A stretch of DNA of 64,000 nt from contig NZ_BMTV01000015.1 of assembly GCF_014649855.1 (NCBI RefSeq), forward strand, positions 89,611-153,610, in the 5' to 3' direction. The notes beneath the pieces are model-generated. The model was not told where the DNA came from. It saw only the letters and a list, made by a program, of their open reading frames with translations, and ran no database searches. Source of the DNA: Streptomyces roseolus (GTDB taxonomy: Bacteria; Actinomycetota; Actinomycetes; Streptomycetales; Streptomycetaceae). Below, piece after piece: positions 8,548 through 16,749 of the stretch; position 1 is the first letter of the stretch; each line of letters begins with the position of its first letter. The position numbers were made by a program, and so were the translations under genes.

Positions 8548-8679
8548 GCCGGGAGCGGCCGCAGGCCCTCGGGCCGGAAGGCCGGGAGCGGCCGCAGGCC
8601 CTCGGGCCGGAAGGCCGGGAGCGGCCGCAGGCCCTCGGGCCGGAAGGCCGGGAGCGGCCGCAGGCCCTCGGGGCGGGAG
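8548..8679. repeat. 33-bp tandem repeat, four copies
   Basis: Units begin at 8548, 8581, 8614 and 8647. The first three are identical as read (starting GCCGGGAGCGGCCGCAGGCC) and the fourth diverges over its last bases. The array fills most of the 255-bp space between the TetR gene and the next hydrolase. The period is a multiple of three, so a shadow frame shows an 11-residue repeat, but no gene is supported. Confidence 0.9.
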
Positions 8680-8739
8680 GACCCGTCCAGTCCTCGGAAC
8701 CCTCTGGACCGGCGAGCCCCCGCGCCTCACCATCGCCGC

Positions 8740-9315
8740 ATGACCACCACGCCGAAGACCTTCCTCATCCTCCACGGCTTCGAGAACCACCGGCCCGTCG
8801 GCCACTGGCAGCACTGGCTCGCCGGGGAGCTGCGGGCCCGCGGGCACGAGGTCCGCTATCCGCAGCTGCCCGAGCCGGACGCCCCGGTCCTCGGCGACTG
8901 GCTGGCCGCCCTCGACGAGCACGGGAAGCGGCCGGCCGAGGGCGAGTTCGTCGTCCTCGCGCACAGCCTGTCCGTCCTGCTCTGGCTGCGGGCCGGCGGG
9001 CGGCGGCCCCGGGCCGACCGGGTGCTGCTCGTCGCCCCGCCCTCCCCCGGCGTCACCGCCGGCATCCCGGAGATCGCCGCGTTCGCCGAGGGACTCGACC
9101 TCGCCGAGGAGGGCGTGACGGCCCGGCTCGTGTACGGGGACGGGGACACGTACTGCCCCGAGGGCGCCGACCTGCACTACGGCACCCCGCTCGGCCTGGA
9201 TCTCGACCTCGTCGCGGGCGGCGGCCACCTCACCCCCGACAGCGGCTTCGGGCCCTGGCCCGCCGTGCTGCGCTGGTGCGAAAACCCCGAGACCCGGATC
9301 ACCGGCGCCGAGTAG
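8740..9315 (+). CDS. RBBP9/YdeN-family serine hydrolase
   Basis: 191-residue small hydrolase of the RBBP9/YdeN family. FLILHGFENHRPVGHWQHWL is the family N-terminus, the nucleophile is in VLAHSLS (Ser near 76), and GGGHLTPDSGFG carries the catalytic His near 162. Bacterial members act on small esters, but the substrate here is unknown. There is no clear ribosome site; CACCAT lies 6 nt before the ATG, so a leaderless mRNA with a weak CANNNT box is possible. The next gene begins 11 nt downstream with its own promoter. Confidence 0.82.
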   Translation: MTTTPKTFLILHGFENHRPVGHWQHWLAGELRARGHEVRYPQLPEPDAPVLGDWLAALDEHGKRPAEGEFVVLAHSLSVLLWLRAGGRRPRADRVLLVAPPSPGVTAGIPEIAAFAEGLDLAEEGVTARLVYGDGDTYCPEGADLHYGTPLGLDLDLVAGGGHLTPDSGFGPWPAVLRWCENPETRITGAE

Positions 9316-9325
9316 CGTCGGGCGG

Positions 9326-10306
9326 ATGCGCTCCGACACACCTCCCCCGCCCGCGTCCCCGCCCCCTGCCGCGGCCCCTGCTCCGGTCCCGTACGAGAGC
9401 GGGCTGCTCGACGTCGGGGACGGCAACCGCGTCCACTACGCGGTGTACGGGAACCCGGACGGCAAGCCCGCGCTCGTCGTGCACGGCGGGCCGGGCTCCG
9501 GGTCCTCCCCCACCGCGCCCCGGCTCTTCGACCCGGAGAAGTACCGGGTCGTCCAGTTCGACCAGCGCGGCTGCGGGCGCTCCCTCCCGCACGCGAGCGA
9601 CCCGGCCGCCGACCTCTCCGTGAACACCACCGCCCACCTGGTGGCCGACATGGAGCGGCTCCGCGTCCACCTGGGGATCGACCGCTGGCTGCTGTACGGC
9701 GGCTCGTGGGGCTCGACGCTGATCCTGGCGTACGCGGAGGCGCGTCCGGAGCGGGTGAGCGAGATCGTCATCGCCTCCGTCACCACCACCCGGCGCTCCG
9801 AGACGGCCTGGCTGTACGAGGGCGTCGGCCGCTTCTTCCCCGAGGCGCACGAACGGTTCCGGGCCGGTGTGGACGGCGCCGAGGACCTGGTGGGGGCCTA
9901 CGCGGCCCGGATGAACCACCCCGACCGGGCCGTCCGGGAGCGGGCGGCCGCCGACTGGTGCGCCTGGGAGGACGCCGTCCTGTCGATGGAGGGCATGGGG
10001 ACCCCGTACTCCGACCGGGTCGACGACGCCCGGCTCGGTTTCGTCCGGATCTGCTCGCACTACTTCGCCCACGGCGCCTTCCTGGAGGAGGGCGCCCTGA
10101 TCAGGGACGCGCACCGGCTCGCCGGCATCCCCGGCGTGCTGGTCCACGGGCGGCTCGACATGGGCGGGCCGCTCACCACCGCCTGGGAGCTCTCCCGCGC
10201 CTGGCCGGACGCCGAGCTCCACGTGGTCGAACAGGCCGGTCACCTCGGCGGCGGCGAGACCCGTCGGCTGGTCGTCGAGGCCCTGGAACGCTTCGCGGAC
10301 GCCTGA
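9326..10306 (+). CDS. Proline iminopeptidase (prolyl aminopeptidase, S33)
   Basis: 326-residue alpha/beta hydrolase that removes N-terminal proline from peptides. VVHGGPGSGSS is the HGGPG oxyanion motif, DQRGCGRS the family signature, and GGSWGSTL the nucleophile elbow (Ser near 128). Asp in HGRLDMGGP and His in AGHLGGG complete the triad. About 20 Pro/Ala-rich residues precede the domain. TAGCGT at 9313-9318 ends 7 nt before the ATG and overlaps the stop codon of the upstream gene, so the mRNA is probably leaderless. Confidence 0.9.
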   Translation: MRSDTPPPPASPPPAAAPAPVPYESGLLDVGDGNRVHYAVYGNPDGKPALVVHGGPGSGSSPTAPRLFDPEKYRVVQFDQRGCGRSLPHASDPAADLSVNTTAHLVADMERLRVHLGIDRWLLYGGSWGSTLILAYAEARPERVSEIVIASVTTTRRSETAWLYEGVGRFFPEAHERFRAGVDGAEDLVGAYAARMNHPDRAVRERAAADWCAWEDAVLSMEGMGTPYSDRVDDARLGFVRICSHYFAHGAFLEEGALIRDAHRLAGIPGVLVHGRLDMGGPLTTAWELSRAWPDAELHVVEQAGHLGGGETRRLVVEALERFADA

Positions 10307-10588
10307 GCCGGGGGGGGGAACCGCCGGGGAAGGGATCCAGGGCGCCCCTGGGGCTCTCCCGGCGCCCTTCCGGGCTCCCCCCGGGCACTCCGCCGGCCCT
10401 CCTCCGGGCCCCCGCTGCCCCCGGGAGCCCCGTCGCTTCCCGGGCTCCCAGCGCGCCTCCGGGCTTTCTCGGTACTCCTCCGGGGCGACCCGGGAAGCAC
10501 TCCGGTGCTTCTCCGGCTCCCCGAGCCCCTCCGGGGAGCCCGGAGGTCCCGCCAGGCGCCCCGGCCCGCCCGGCGGGATCATCGGAAC
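10307..10588. other. Low-complexity G+C-rich intergenic segment
   Basis: About 280 bp built of degenerate CTCCGGG / CCCGGGC blocks that can form many short competing hairpins. I see no gene in it. It may serve as a diffuse terminator for the iminopeptidase gene. Confidence 0.6.
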
Positions 10589-10951
10589 ATGAGCTCCGAT
10601 TTCCACCTCGTCCCGCGGCCCGAGGCCGACGCGCTTCCCGGGCGGTCGCCGCTCGCCGTGCTCGTGGGGAGGCCGCTCGACCAGCAGGTGCCGGGGGAAG
10701 GGGCCGTCCGGCGGCCCGCCGGCAGCGGCACGGAGCCGTTCGCGCGGCTCCGGGCGCTGCCCGGCTCCGGGAAGGGGAGGGCGCGGACCCTCCTCGCCCT
10801 CCCCGGCGAGCGGTGCGACGTCCGCCCCACGGGCCGACGGGAGGCGGTCGACAAAGCGGCGAAAGCCTCCAAGGGCTCCGACGACGCCAAGAGCGGCAAA
10901 TCTCCAGGGAATCGAGAATTCCAGATGTCAATCCTGTTCAAGCCGAGATGA
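10589..10951 (+). CDS. Unrecognised small ORF
   Basis: Possible 120-residue protein starting MSSDFHLVPRPEADALPGRS. I do not recognise it. The first 90 codons have typical high third-position G+C. The last 20 or so (from GKSPGNREFQMSILFKPR) use A/T-ending codons, as if the 3' end were non-coding or fused to other DNA. It has no signal peptide or membrane segment, only a basic, Lys/Ser-rich tail. No ribosome site is obvious. It may be a degraded gene or not a gene at all. Confidence 0.35.
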   Translation: MSSDFHLVPRPEADALPGRSPLAVLVGRPLDQQVPGEGAVRRPAGSGTEPFARLRALPGSGKGRARTLLALPGERCDVRPTGRREAVDKAAKASKGSDDAKSGKSPGNREFQMSILFKPR

Positions 10952-11030
10952 TTTGCGCCGAACGTGTTCACAGAACGCCCTTCCCGTGGCTAACTTCCCC
11001 TCAACCTCATCCCCATCGGGAAGGACTTCC

Positions 11031-12581
11031 GTGAACGCAACCCAGCGTCGTACCGCGGCCATCCTCGCCGCGGCGGCCATCGCCACCCCTCTGGTCCTCG
11101 CCTCTCCGGCCACCGCCGTGAAGGACCCCGCGGCCGCGCCCGCCCGGGACGCCGCGAAGCTGGCGAAGAAGCTGGTCCGGGAGACCACCGGAGCGGACGC
11201 CTTCAGGCACCTGGAGAAGTTCCAGGCGATAGCCGACTCGGCCGGCGGCCACCGCGCGGCCGGCTCCCTCGGCCACGACGCCTCGGCCGCGTACGTGTAC
11301 ACGCAGCTCAAGAAGGCCGGTTACAACGTCTCGTACGAGAAGTTCGACTTCATCTACACCGAGACCCTCGCCCAGAAGGCCTCCGTCCTCGGCGCCGCGC
11401 CCCGCGCGCTCGGCGTCCGGGCGATGACCTACACCCCGTCCACCCCGGTCGGCGGCATCACCGCCGGGCTGGCCGCCGTCCCGCTGGACGCCGACGGCTC
11501 GTCCGGCTGCGAGCCGGGCGACTTCGCCGCCGGCGCCTTCACCGGCAAGATCGCCCTGATCAAGCGCGGCGTCTGCCCCTTCGCGACCAAGCAGGCGAAC
11601 GCCGCCGCGGCCGGCGCCGTCGGCGCGATCGTCTACAACAACACCACGGGCGTGCTCTCCGGCACCCTCGGCGACGCCGACGCCGGGAAGATCCCGACCG
11701 CCGGCGTCTCCCAGGCCGAGGGCGAGCAGCTCCTCGCCGACCTCGCCAAGGGCCCGGTGAACCTCTCCTACGAGATCCGCCAGCTCAAGGAGAAGCGCTC
11801 CACCAACAACGTCATCGCGGAGACCAAGGGCGGCAACGCCGCCAACACCGTGATGCTCGGCGCGCACCTCGACTCCGTCACCGACGGCCCCGGCATCAAC
11901 GACAACGGCTCCGGCTCCGCCGGCCTCCTCCAGACCGCCCTGGAGCTCGCCGCGTCGAAGGAGAAGGTCCGCAACAAGGTCCGCTTCGCCTGGTGGTCCG
12001 CGGAGGAGGTCGGCCTCCTCGGCTCCGAGCACTACGTCGCCAACCTGACGGAGCTCGACAAGAAGGAGATCAAGCTCTACCTCAACTTCGACATGATCGC
12101 CTCGCCGAACTACGGCCTGTTCGTGTACGACGGCGACGACTCGGACGGCGTCGGCGAGGGCGCGGGACCCGAGGGCTCCGCGCAGCTGGAGCGCGACATC
12201 ACCGACTTCATGGACCGGCGCGGACTCCCGCACGAGGGCACCGACTTCAGCGGCCGCTCCGACTACGGCCCGTTCATCAAGGCCGGCATCCCCTCCGGCG
12301 GCACCTTCACCGGCGCCGAGGGCATCAAGACCGCCGCGCAGGCCGCCAAGTTCGGCGGCGAGGCGGGCGTCGCCTACGACGTGAACTACCACGCCGAGGG
12401 CGACGACATCACCAACGTCAACCACGAGGCCTTCGACGCGAACATCGACGTCATCGCCAACGCCGTCGGCACCTACGCCCACGACATCTCCTCGCTGCGC
12501 CGGCCGGTCGTCTCCGTGCCGACCACGGGCGAGGGCAGCGACGGCGGTCTGCACGACGACCACCACGAGGTCACCGAGTAG
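11031..12581 (+). CDS. Secreted M28 aminopeptidase with PA domain
   Basis: 516-residue exported zinc aminopeptidase of the Streptomyces aminopeptidase type. A signal peptide covers about residues 1-25 (polar start, then ILAAAAIATPLVLASPATA). A protease-associated domain spans about 133-243 (IALIKRGVCPFATKQANA). The M28 catalytic domain follows with visible metal ligands and catalytic residues: GAHLDSV near 276, GPGINDNGSG, SAEEVGLLGS near 323, LNFDMI and NYHAEGDD near 452. GTG 11031 follows AAGGA. The acidic, His-rich C-terminal tail (LHDDHHEVTE) is unexplained. Confidence 0.92.
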   Translation: MNATQRRTAAILAAAAIATPLVLASPATAVKDPAAAPARDAAKLAKKLVRETTGADAFRHLEKFQAIADSAGGHRAAGSLGHDASAAYVYTQLKKAGYNVSYEKFDFIYTETLAQKASVLGAAPRALGVRAMTYTPSTPVGGITAGLAAVPLDADGSSGCEPGDFAAGAFTGKIALIKRGVCPFATKQANAAAAGAVGAIVYNNTTGVLSGTLGDADAGKIPTAGVSQAEGEQLLADLAKGPVNLSYEIRQLKEKRSTNNVIAETKGGNAANTVMLGAHLDSVTDGPGINDNGSGSAGLLQTALELAASKEKVRNKVRFAWWSAEEVGLLGSEHYVANLTELDKKEIKLYLNFDMIASPNYGLFVYDGDDSDGVGEGAGPEGSAQLERDITDFMDRRGLPHEGTDFSGRSDYGPFIKAGIPSGGTFTGAEGIKTAAQAAKFGGEAGVAYDVNYHAEGDDITNVNHEAFDANIDVIANAVGTYAHDISSLRRPVVSVPTTGEGSDGGLHDDHHEVTE

Positions 12582-12655
12582 GTCCGAAGAGGGCCGATGA
12601 GGTCCGGGGAGGCCCGGGGAGGTCCGGTCCGGGTCTCTCGCGGCCTCCCGCGGCC

Positions 12656-14383
12656 TCATCTGCGGCGGCGGGCCGTCCCGAAGAGCGAGCGGCTGATCTC
12701 CCGGCCCAGCTGGGTGCCGACCGAGCGCGCGAGGGACTTGAACATCCCGCTGCCGACGACCTGTTCGACGAGCGAGGGCTCCTCTTCGGGGGCCCTCGCC
12801 CGTGTCGTCCCGGCCGCCCTCGCCTCCGCCTTCGCGGCCTCCGCGCGGGCCGCCTCCGCCGTGCGCGCCGCCTCGTCCGCCGCCAGGCGCTCGTACGCCG
12901 ACTCCCGGTCCACCGCCTGCGCGTACCGCCCGTACAGCGGCGAGCCCTTCACCGCCGCGTCGAGCGCGGCCGGATCGACCGGCCCCATCAGCGACTCCGG
13001 CGCCCGCAGCCGGGTCGCCGCCACCGGGGTCGGCGCGCCCCGCTCGCTCAGTACGGTGACCACCGCCTCGCCCGTGCCGAGCGAGGTCAGCGCCTCCTCC
13101 AGGTCGTACGCCGACTCCGGGAAGGTCCGCACCGTCGCCTTCAGGGCCTTGGCGTCGTCCGGGGTGAAGGCCCGCAGCGCGTGCTGCACCCGGTTGCCGA
13201 GCTGCGCGAGGACGTCCGCCGGCACGTCCTTCGGGGTCTGGGTCACGAAGAAGACGCCGACGCCCTTGGAGCGGATCAGCCGGACCGTCTGCGTGATCGA
13301 CTCCAGGAAGGCCTTCGACGCCCCCGTGAAGAGGAGGTGGGCCTCGTCGAAGAAGAAGACCAGCTTCGGCTTCTCCGGGTCCCCGACCTCCGGCAGGTCG
13401 TGGAAGAGGTCCGCGAGCAGCCACATGAGGAAGGTCGAGAAGAGCTGCGGCTGCCGCTGCACGGCCGGCAGCTCCAGGACCGAGACGGTCCCCCGCCCGT
13501 CGTCCGCGGTCCGCAGGAACTCCGACGTGTCGAACTCCGGCTCCCCGAAGAAGCCGCCCGCGCCCTGCTGCTCGAAGGTGGTCAGGGCGCGCAGGATCAC
13601 CCCGGCGGTCGCCGTCGACAGGCCGCCGATCCCCTTCAGCTCGGGCTTGCCCACGTCCGAGACGAGGAAGGCGACCACCGCGCGCAGGTCCTTGAGGTCC
13701 ACCAGCTCCAGGCCCTTGGCGTCGGCGTAGTGGAAGATCAGGCCGAGGGACTGCTCCTGCGTCCGGTTCAGCTGGAGCACCTTGGAGAGCAGCACCGGGC
13801 CGAAGCTGGTGACCGTGGCGCGGACCGGGATGCCGGGGCCGAGGCCGCCGAGACCGTAGAACGCGCAGGGGAAGCCGGTGGGCGTCCACTCCTGGCCGAC
13901 CTGCGCGGCCCGCTCCCGCACCTTCGGGCCGTCCTCGCCGGGGGTGCTGACGCCCGAGACGTCGCCCTTGACGTCGGCGAGGAAGACCGGGACGCCCTGG
14001 GCGGAGAGCTGCTCGGCGATCAGCTGGAGGGTCTTGGTCTTGCCGGTGCCGGTGGCGCCGGCGACGAGACCGTGCCGGTTGAGGACGGGGAGCGGGATCC
14101 GTACGGGCGCGTCCGCGTGGCAGGCGCCGTCCCACAGCACGGCGCCGAGGTCGAGCGCGGGTCCCTCGAAGGCGTACCCGGCGGCGATCTCCGCGACCGG
14201 CCCGGGAAGCGCGGCCCGCTCCGAGCCCGCCCGCCCGGACGCGGCCCCCTCGGACGTGACCTGCCCGGACGTGACCTGCCCGGACGTGCCCCCCTCCGAG
14301 CCCGCCCGCCCGGACGCGGCCCCCTCGGACGTGGTCCGCGCCGGCGCGGTCCGCTCGGACTCCTGCTGCTCCGCCTCGCCCAT
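12656..14383 (-). CDS. HerA-like / DUF853 ATPase
   Basis: 575-residue P-loop ATPase of the HerA/YjgR (DUF853) family. Walker A GATGTGKTK is near residue 104 and Walker B FFFDEAHLLF near 346; VTQTPKDVPADVLAQLGNR matches the sensor region. These proteins resemble DNA-translocating HerA helicases, but the cellular role of stand-alone actinomycete members is unclear. The first 50 residues are a low-complexity Ser/Gly/Thr tail coded by a DNA repeat. The C-terminus is an Ala/Glu/Lys coiled-coil stretch ending in RRRR. The nuclease partner NurA is not adjacent. Confidence 0.85.
   Translation of the reverse strand: MGEAEQQESERTAPARTTSEGAASGRAGSEGGTSGQVTSGQVTSEGAASGRAGSERAALPGPVAEIAAGYAFEGPALDLGAVLWDGACHADAPVRIPLPVLNRHGLVAGATGTGKTKTLQLIAEQLSAQGVPVFLADVKGDVSGVSTPGEDGPKVRERAAQVGQEWTPTGFPCAFYGLGGLGPGIPVRATVTSFGPVLLSKVLQLNRTQEQSLGLIFHYADAKGLELVDLKDLRAVVAFLVSDVGKPELKGIGGLSTATAGVILRALTTFEQQGAGGFFGEPEFDTSEFLRTADDGRGTVSVLELPAVQRQPQLFSTFLMWLLADLFHDLPEVGDPEKPKLVFFFDEAHLLFTGASKAFLESITQTVRLIRSKGVGVFFVTQTPKDVPADVLAQLGNRVQHALRAFTPDDAKALKATVRTFPESAYDLEEALTSLGTGEAVVTVLSERGAPTPVAATRLRAPESLMGPVDPAALDAAVKGSPLYGRYAQAVDRESAYERLAADEAARTAEAARAEAAKAEARAAGTTRARAPEEEPSLVEQVVGSGMFKSLARSVGTQLGREISRSLFGTARRRR
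14220..14333. repeat. 39-bp direct repeat in the 5' end of the HerA-like gene
   Basis: Copies at 14220-14258 and 14295-14333 are identical as read, separated by two copies of a 15-bp unit (CCTGCCCGGACGTGA-like). They encode the SEGAASGRAG / SGQVT low-complexity tail, so copy-number change would alter only the disordered N-terminus. Confidence 0.8.
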
Positions 14384-14479
14384 GCGGCACCCCAATGTCG
14401 CTGATGTCATGGTCTGTGACAGCATCCCATCGGTTCCGCGTGGCTGCGCCGGGGACCGTCGGCCCGGTAGGCTTTCCGT

Positions 14480-14776
14480 GTGATCTTCAAGCGCATCGGA
14501 AACGGCCGGCCGTATCCCGACCACGGCCGGGAAAGCACCCGGCAGTGGGCGGACGTCGCCCCGCGCCCGGTCCGCCTCGACCAGCTCGTCACCACCAAGG
14601 GCCAGCTGGACCTGGAGACCCTGCTCGCCGAGGACTCCACCTTCTACGGCGACCTCTTCGCGCACGTCGTGAAGTGGCAGGGCGACCTGTACCTCGAGGA
14701 CGGACTGCACCGCGCCGTCCGCGCGGCCCTCCAGCAGCGCCAGGTGCTCCACGCGCGCGTGCTCGAACTGGACTGA
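14480..14776 (+). CDS. Orphan VapB-like (antitoxin-family) protein
   Basis: 98-residue conserved streptomycete protein that I recall being annotated as a VapB-family antitoxin; MIFKRIGNGRPYPDHGRES is its typical start. It contains WQGDLYLEDGLHRAVRAALQQR, a predicted strand-helix-helix element. No VapC (PIN domain) toxin follows, so an antitoxin role is unsupported. TAGGCT at 14468-14473 lies 6 nt before GTG 14480, indicating a leaderless transcript. It is divergent from the HerA-like ATPase, with 96 bp between starts. Confidence 0.75.
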   Translation: MIFKRIGNGRPYPDHGRESTRQWADVAPRPVRLDQLVTTKGQLDLETLLAEDSTFYGDLFAHVVKWQGDLYLEDGLHRAVRAALQQRQVLHARVLELD

Positions 14777-14892
14777 CGTCACCGCCTCCGGGCCCCGCGC
14801 GCTGATCCTTTCGGGGGCAGTTCGCGCCCATCCGGCCGCGATCACATGATCATCAAGTAGGCATCGCGCACGGGCGGCATTACGCTGCGCCC

Positions 14893-15519
14893 ATGAGCAT
14901 GCTCACTCCCCCCGGCATGGGCGGAAAGTACCGCATCACGGGGGATGTCTACCCGCGCATGCGCCGACCCCACCGCCGGCGCAGGATCGTCCTGGCCTCG
15001 GCCGCCGCGGTGGTCGTGCTCGGCGCGGCCGGCTGGGGCACGCTCCAGCTCGTCGACGTCTTCTCCGGCGACGGCGCCCGGAAGACCACCGCCGGCAAGC
15101 AGGCCGACTGCAAGCCCGCGCCCACCCCCAGCGCCACGGCCGCGGCCAAGCCGCCGAAACCCGCGCAGGTCACGGTGAACGTCTACAACGCGACCACGCG
15201 CAAGGGACTCGCCAAGGCGACCGCCGACGAACTCAAGAAGCGCGGCTTCGCCATCGGCAAGATCGGGAACGCGCCCGCGGCCTACGACAAGAAGGTCCCC
15301 GGCGCGGGAGTGCTGCTCGGCGCCCCGACCGCCACCAAGGGCGCCTTCGCCGTCCTCGGCACCCAGCTCGCCGGCGCCACGACGAAGGTCGACGCCCGCA
15401 CCACGGCGGACGTCGACCTGATCATCGGTACGGCCTTCAAGAACCTGTCGCCCAAGGCGACGGCGGACGCGGCGCTGGTGGCCCTCAACAAGCCCAAGCC
15501 CGCGCCGGCCCGCTGCTGA
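14893..15519 (+). CDS. Membrane-anchored LytR C-terminal domain protein
   Basis: 208 residues with a short basic cytoplasmic segment (PHRRRRI near 30), one transmembrane helix (about 34-54), a Pro/Ala/Thr linker and an external LytR_C domain (VTVNVYNATTRKGLAKATADE). The domain occurs at the end of LytR-CpsA-Psr wall-polymer ligases, but here it stands alone without the phosphotransferase, so a wall-associated binding role is only inferred. TACGCT at 14881-14886 lies 6 nt before the ATG, so the mRNA is probably leaderless. It converges on upp. Confidence 0.85.
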   Translation: MSMLTPPGMGGKYRITGDVYPRMRRPHRRRRIVLASAAAVVVLGAAGWGTLQLVDVFSGDGARKTTAGKQADCKPAPTPSATAAAKPPKPAQVTVNVYNATTRKGLAKATADELKKRGFAIGKIGNAPAAYDKKVPGAGVLLGAPTATKGAFAVLGTQLAGATTKVDARTTADVDLIIGTAFKNLSPKATADAALVALNKPKPAPARC

Positions 15520-15532
15520 CCCCTTCCGGGAC

Positions 15533-16168
15533 CTACTCGGCGGTGCCGTACATGCGGTCACCGGCGTCGCCGAGGCCCGGGACGATGTAGCCGGCCTCGT
15601 TGAGCCGCTCGTCGACCGAGGCCGTCACGACCGTCACCGGCGTGCCGGCCAGCTCGCGCTCCATGACCTCGACGCCCTCCGGGGCGGCGAGGAGCACCAC
15701 GGCCGTCACGTCGTCCGCGCCGCGCCGGATCAGCTCCTGGATCGCCGCGACCAGCGTGCCGCCGGTCGCCAGCATCGGGTCGAGCACGTACACCTGGCGG
15801 CCCGAGAGGTCCTCCGGCATCCGGGTGGCGTAGGTCGACGCCTCCAGCGTCTCCTCGTTGCGGATCATGCCCAGGAAGCCGACCTCGGCCGTCGGGAGCA
15901 GCCGCACCATGCCGTCGAGCATGCCGAGCCCGGCGCGCAGGATCGGCACGACCAGGGGACGCGGGTACGACAGCTTCACGCCGGTCGTCCGCGTGACGGG
16001 GGTCTCGATGTCGACCTGCTCGGTCCGCACGTCCCTCGTCGCCTCGTAGGCGAGCAGGGTGACCAGCTCGTCGGCGAGCCGGCGGAAGGTCGGGGAGTCC
16101 GTGCGCTTGTCGCGCAGGGTGGTGAGCTTGTGGGCGACCAGCGGGTGATCGACGACGTGGAGACGCAT
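15533..16168 (-). CDS. upp: Uracil phosphoribosyltransferase
   Basis: 211-residue enzyme converting uracil and PRPP to UMP in pyrimidine salvage. The PRPP loop is in YVLDPMLATGGTL, and VPILRAGLGMLDGM and the C-terminal EAGYIVPGLGDAGDR are family signatures; length is normal. On the minus strand TACTGT (plus 16175-16180) ends 6 nt before the ATG, so the mRNA is probably leaderless. Confidence 0.97.
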   Translation of the reverse strand: MRLHVVDHPLVAHKLTTLRDKRTDSPTFRRLADELVTLLAYEATRDVRTEQVDIETPVTRTTGVKLSYPRPLVVPILRAGLGMLDGMVRLLPTAEVGFLGMIRNEETLEASTYATRMPEDLSGRQVYVLDPMLATGGTLVAAIQELIRRGADDVTAVVLLAAPEGVEVMERELAGTPVTVVTASVDERLNEAGYIVPGLGDAGDRMYGTAE

Positions 16169-16333
16169 GACTCAACAGTAGCCCGCCGCGCACCGGCCCC
16201 CCGCCCACGACCGGCACCGGCGTCCCTCCCCCGCCCGGCTCCCGTCGTCCGCTCGCACCCACCACTGGCATGCACCCGCGCCGCTGGGGCAGGGTGGGGG
16301 GCACAGGGACCCAGTGATGGGGTGGTGTGGCCG

Positions 16334-16552
16334 ATGCCCGACCCGAAGAACACGTCCGGCCAGGTCCGGGGCGGAACGGAGCCCCGGGCGCCGGAGACAC
16401 AGCCGGAGACCGACGCGGAGCGCCGCAGGCGCCGCGCCCAGTTCCTCCGCGAGCTCGGCGAGGCGAAGGCGCTGCGCGACCGGGTCCAGCCCCGGCGCGC
16501 CCGGGCCGCCCGGATGAGGCAGGCCATGCGCATGCGGACCTTCCGTTGGTGA
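16334..16552 (+). CDS. Conserved small basic protein
   Basis: 72-residue protein: an acidic, disordered first third (MPDPKNTSGQVRGG, ETQPETDAE) and a strongly basic helical remainder rich in Arg (ERRRRRAQFLRELGEAKALR, ending MRMRTFRW). I recall similar short proteins in other streptomycetes but no function. The Arg-rich helix could bind nucleic acid. Start chosen at ATG 16334; the preceding GGTGG is the only ribosome-site candidate. Confidence 0.6.
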   Translation: MPDPKNTSGQVRGGTEPRAPETQPETDAERRRRRAQFLRELGEAKALRDRVQPRRARAARMRQAMRMRTFRW

Positions 16553-16749
16553 GCACCTGGCCACGGACGATGCGCCCCCTCCGTGCGCCGGGGTCGTACG
16601 CCCACCCGAACGCGGTGTGGTTCAGACTGATGCACGACGCAAGAGCCGAAGACCTCTCCTGAGGCCGCCGTTTCTGTCACGATGCCGATTGGGCGGGGCT
16701 CAGGAGCGCGCCGCCGGATCATCACACCTCTGATCAGTGGGAGAGTCAG

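Noticed and set aside
8548..8679. CRISPR array
   Set aside because: Units are contiguous with no unique spacers, and no cas gene is present.
6838..9426. Minus-strand 862-codon frame spanning WrbA, TetR and hydrolase genes
   Set aside because: Lies antisense or out of frame to three genes with clear motifs; its apparent RGPAAAPGLPA repeats are only the 33-bp intergenic array.
14220..14333. Attachment-site-like direct repeats
   Set aside because: They lie inside the coding sequence of the HerA-like protein and simply encode its repetitive tail; no integrase nearby.
11007..14390. Minus-strand open frame of about 1127 codons antisense to the M28 peptidase and out of frame with the HerA gene
   Set aside because: Pure Gly/Arg/Ala low-complexity translation with no domain; it crosses two well-supported genes and is a by-product of high G+C.
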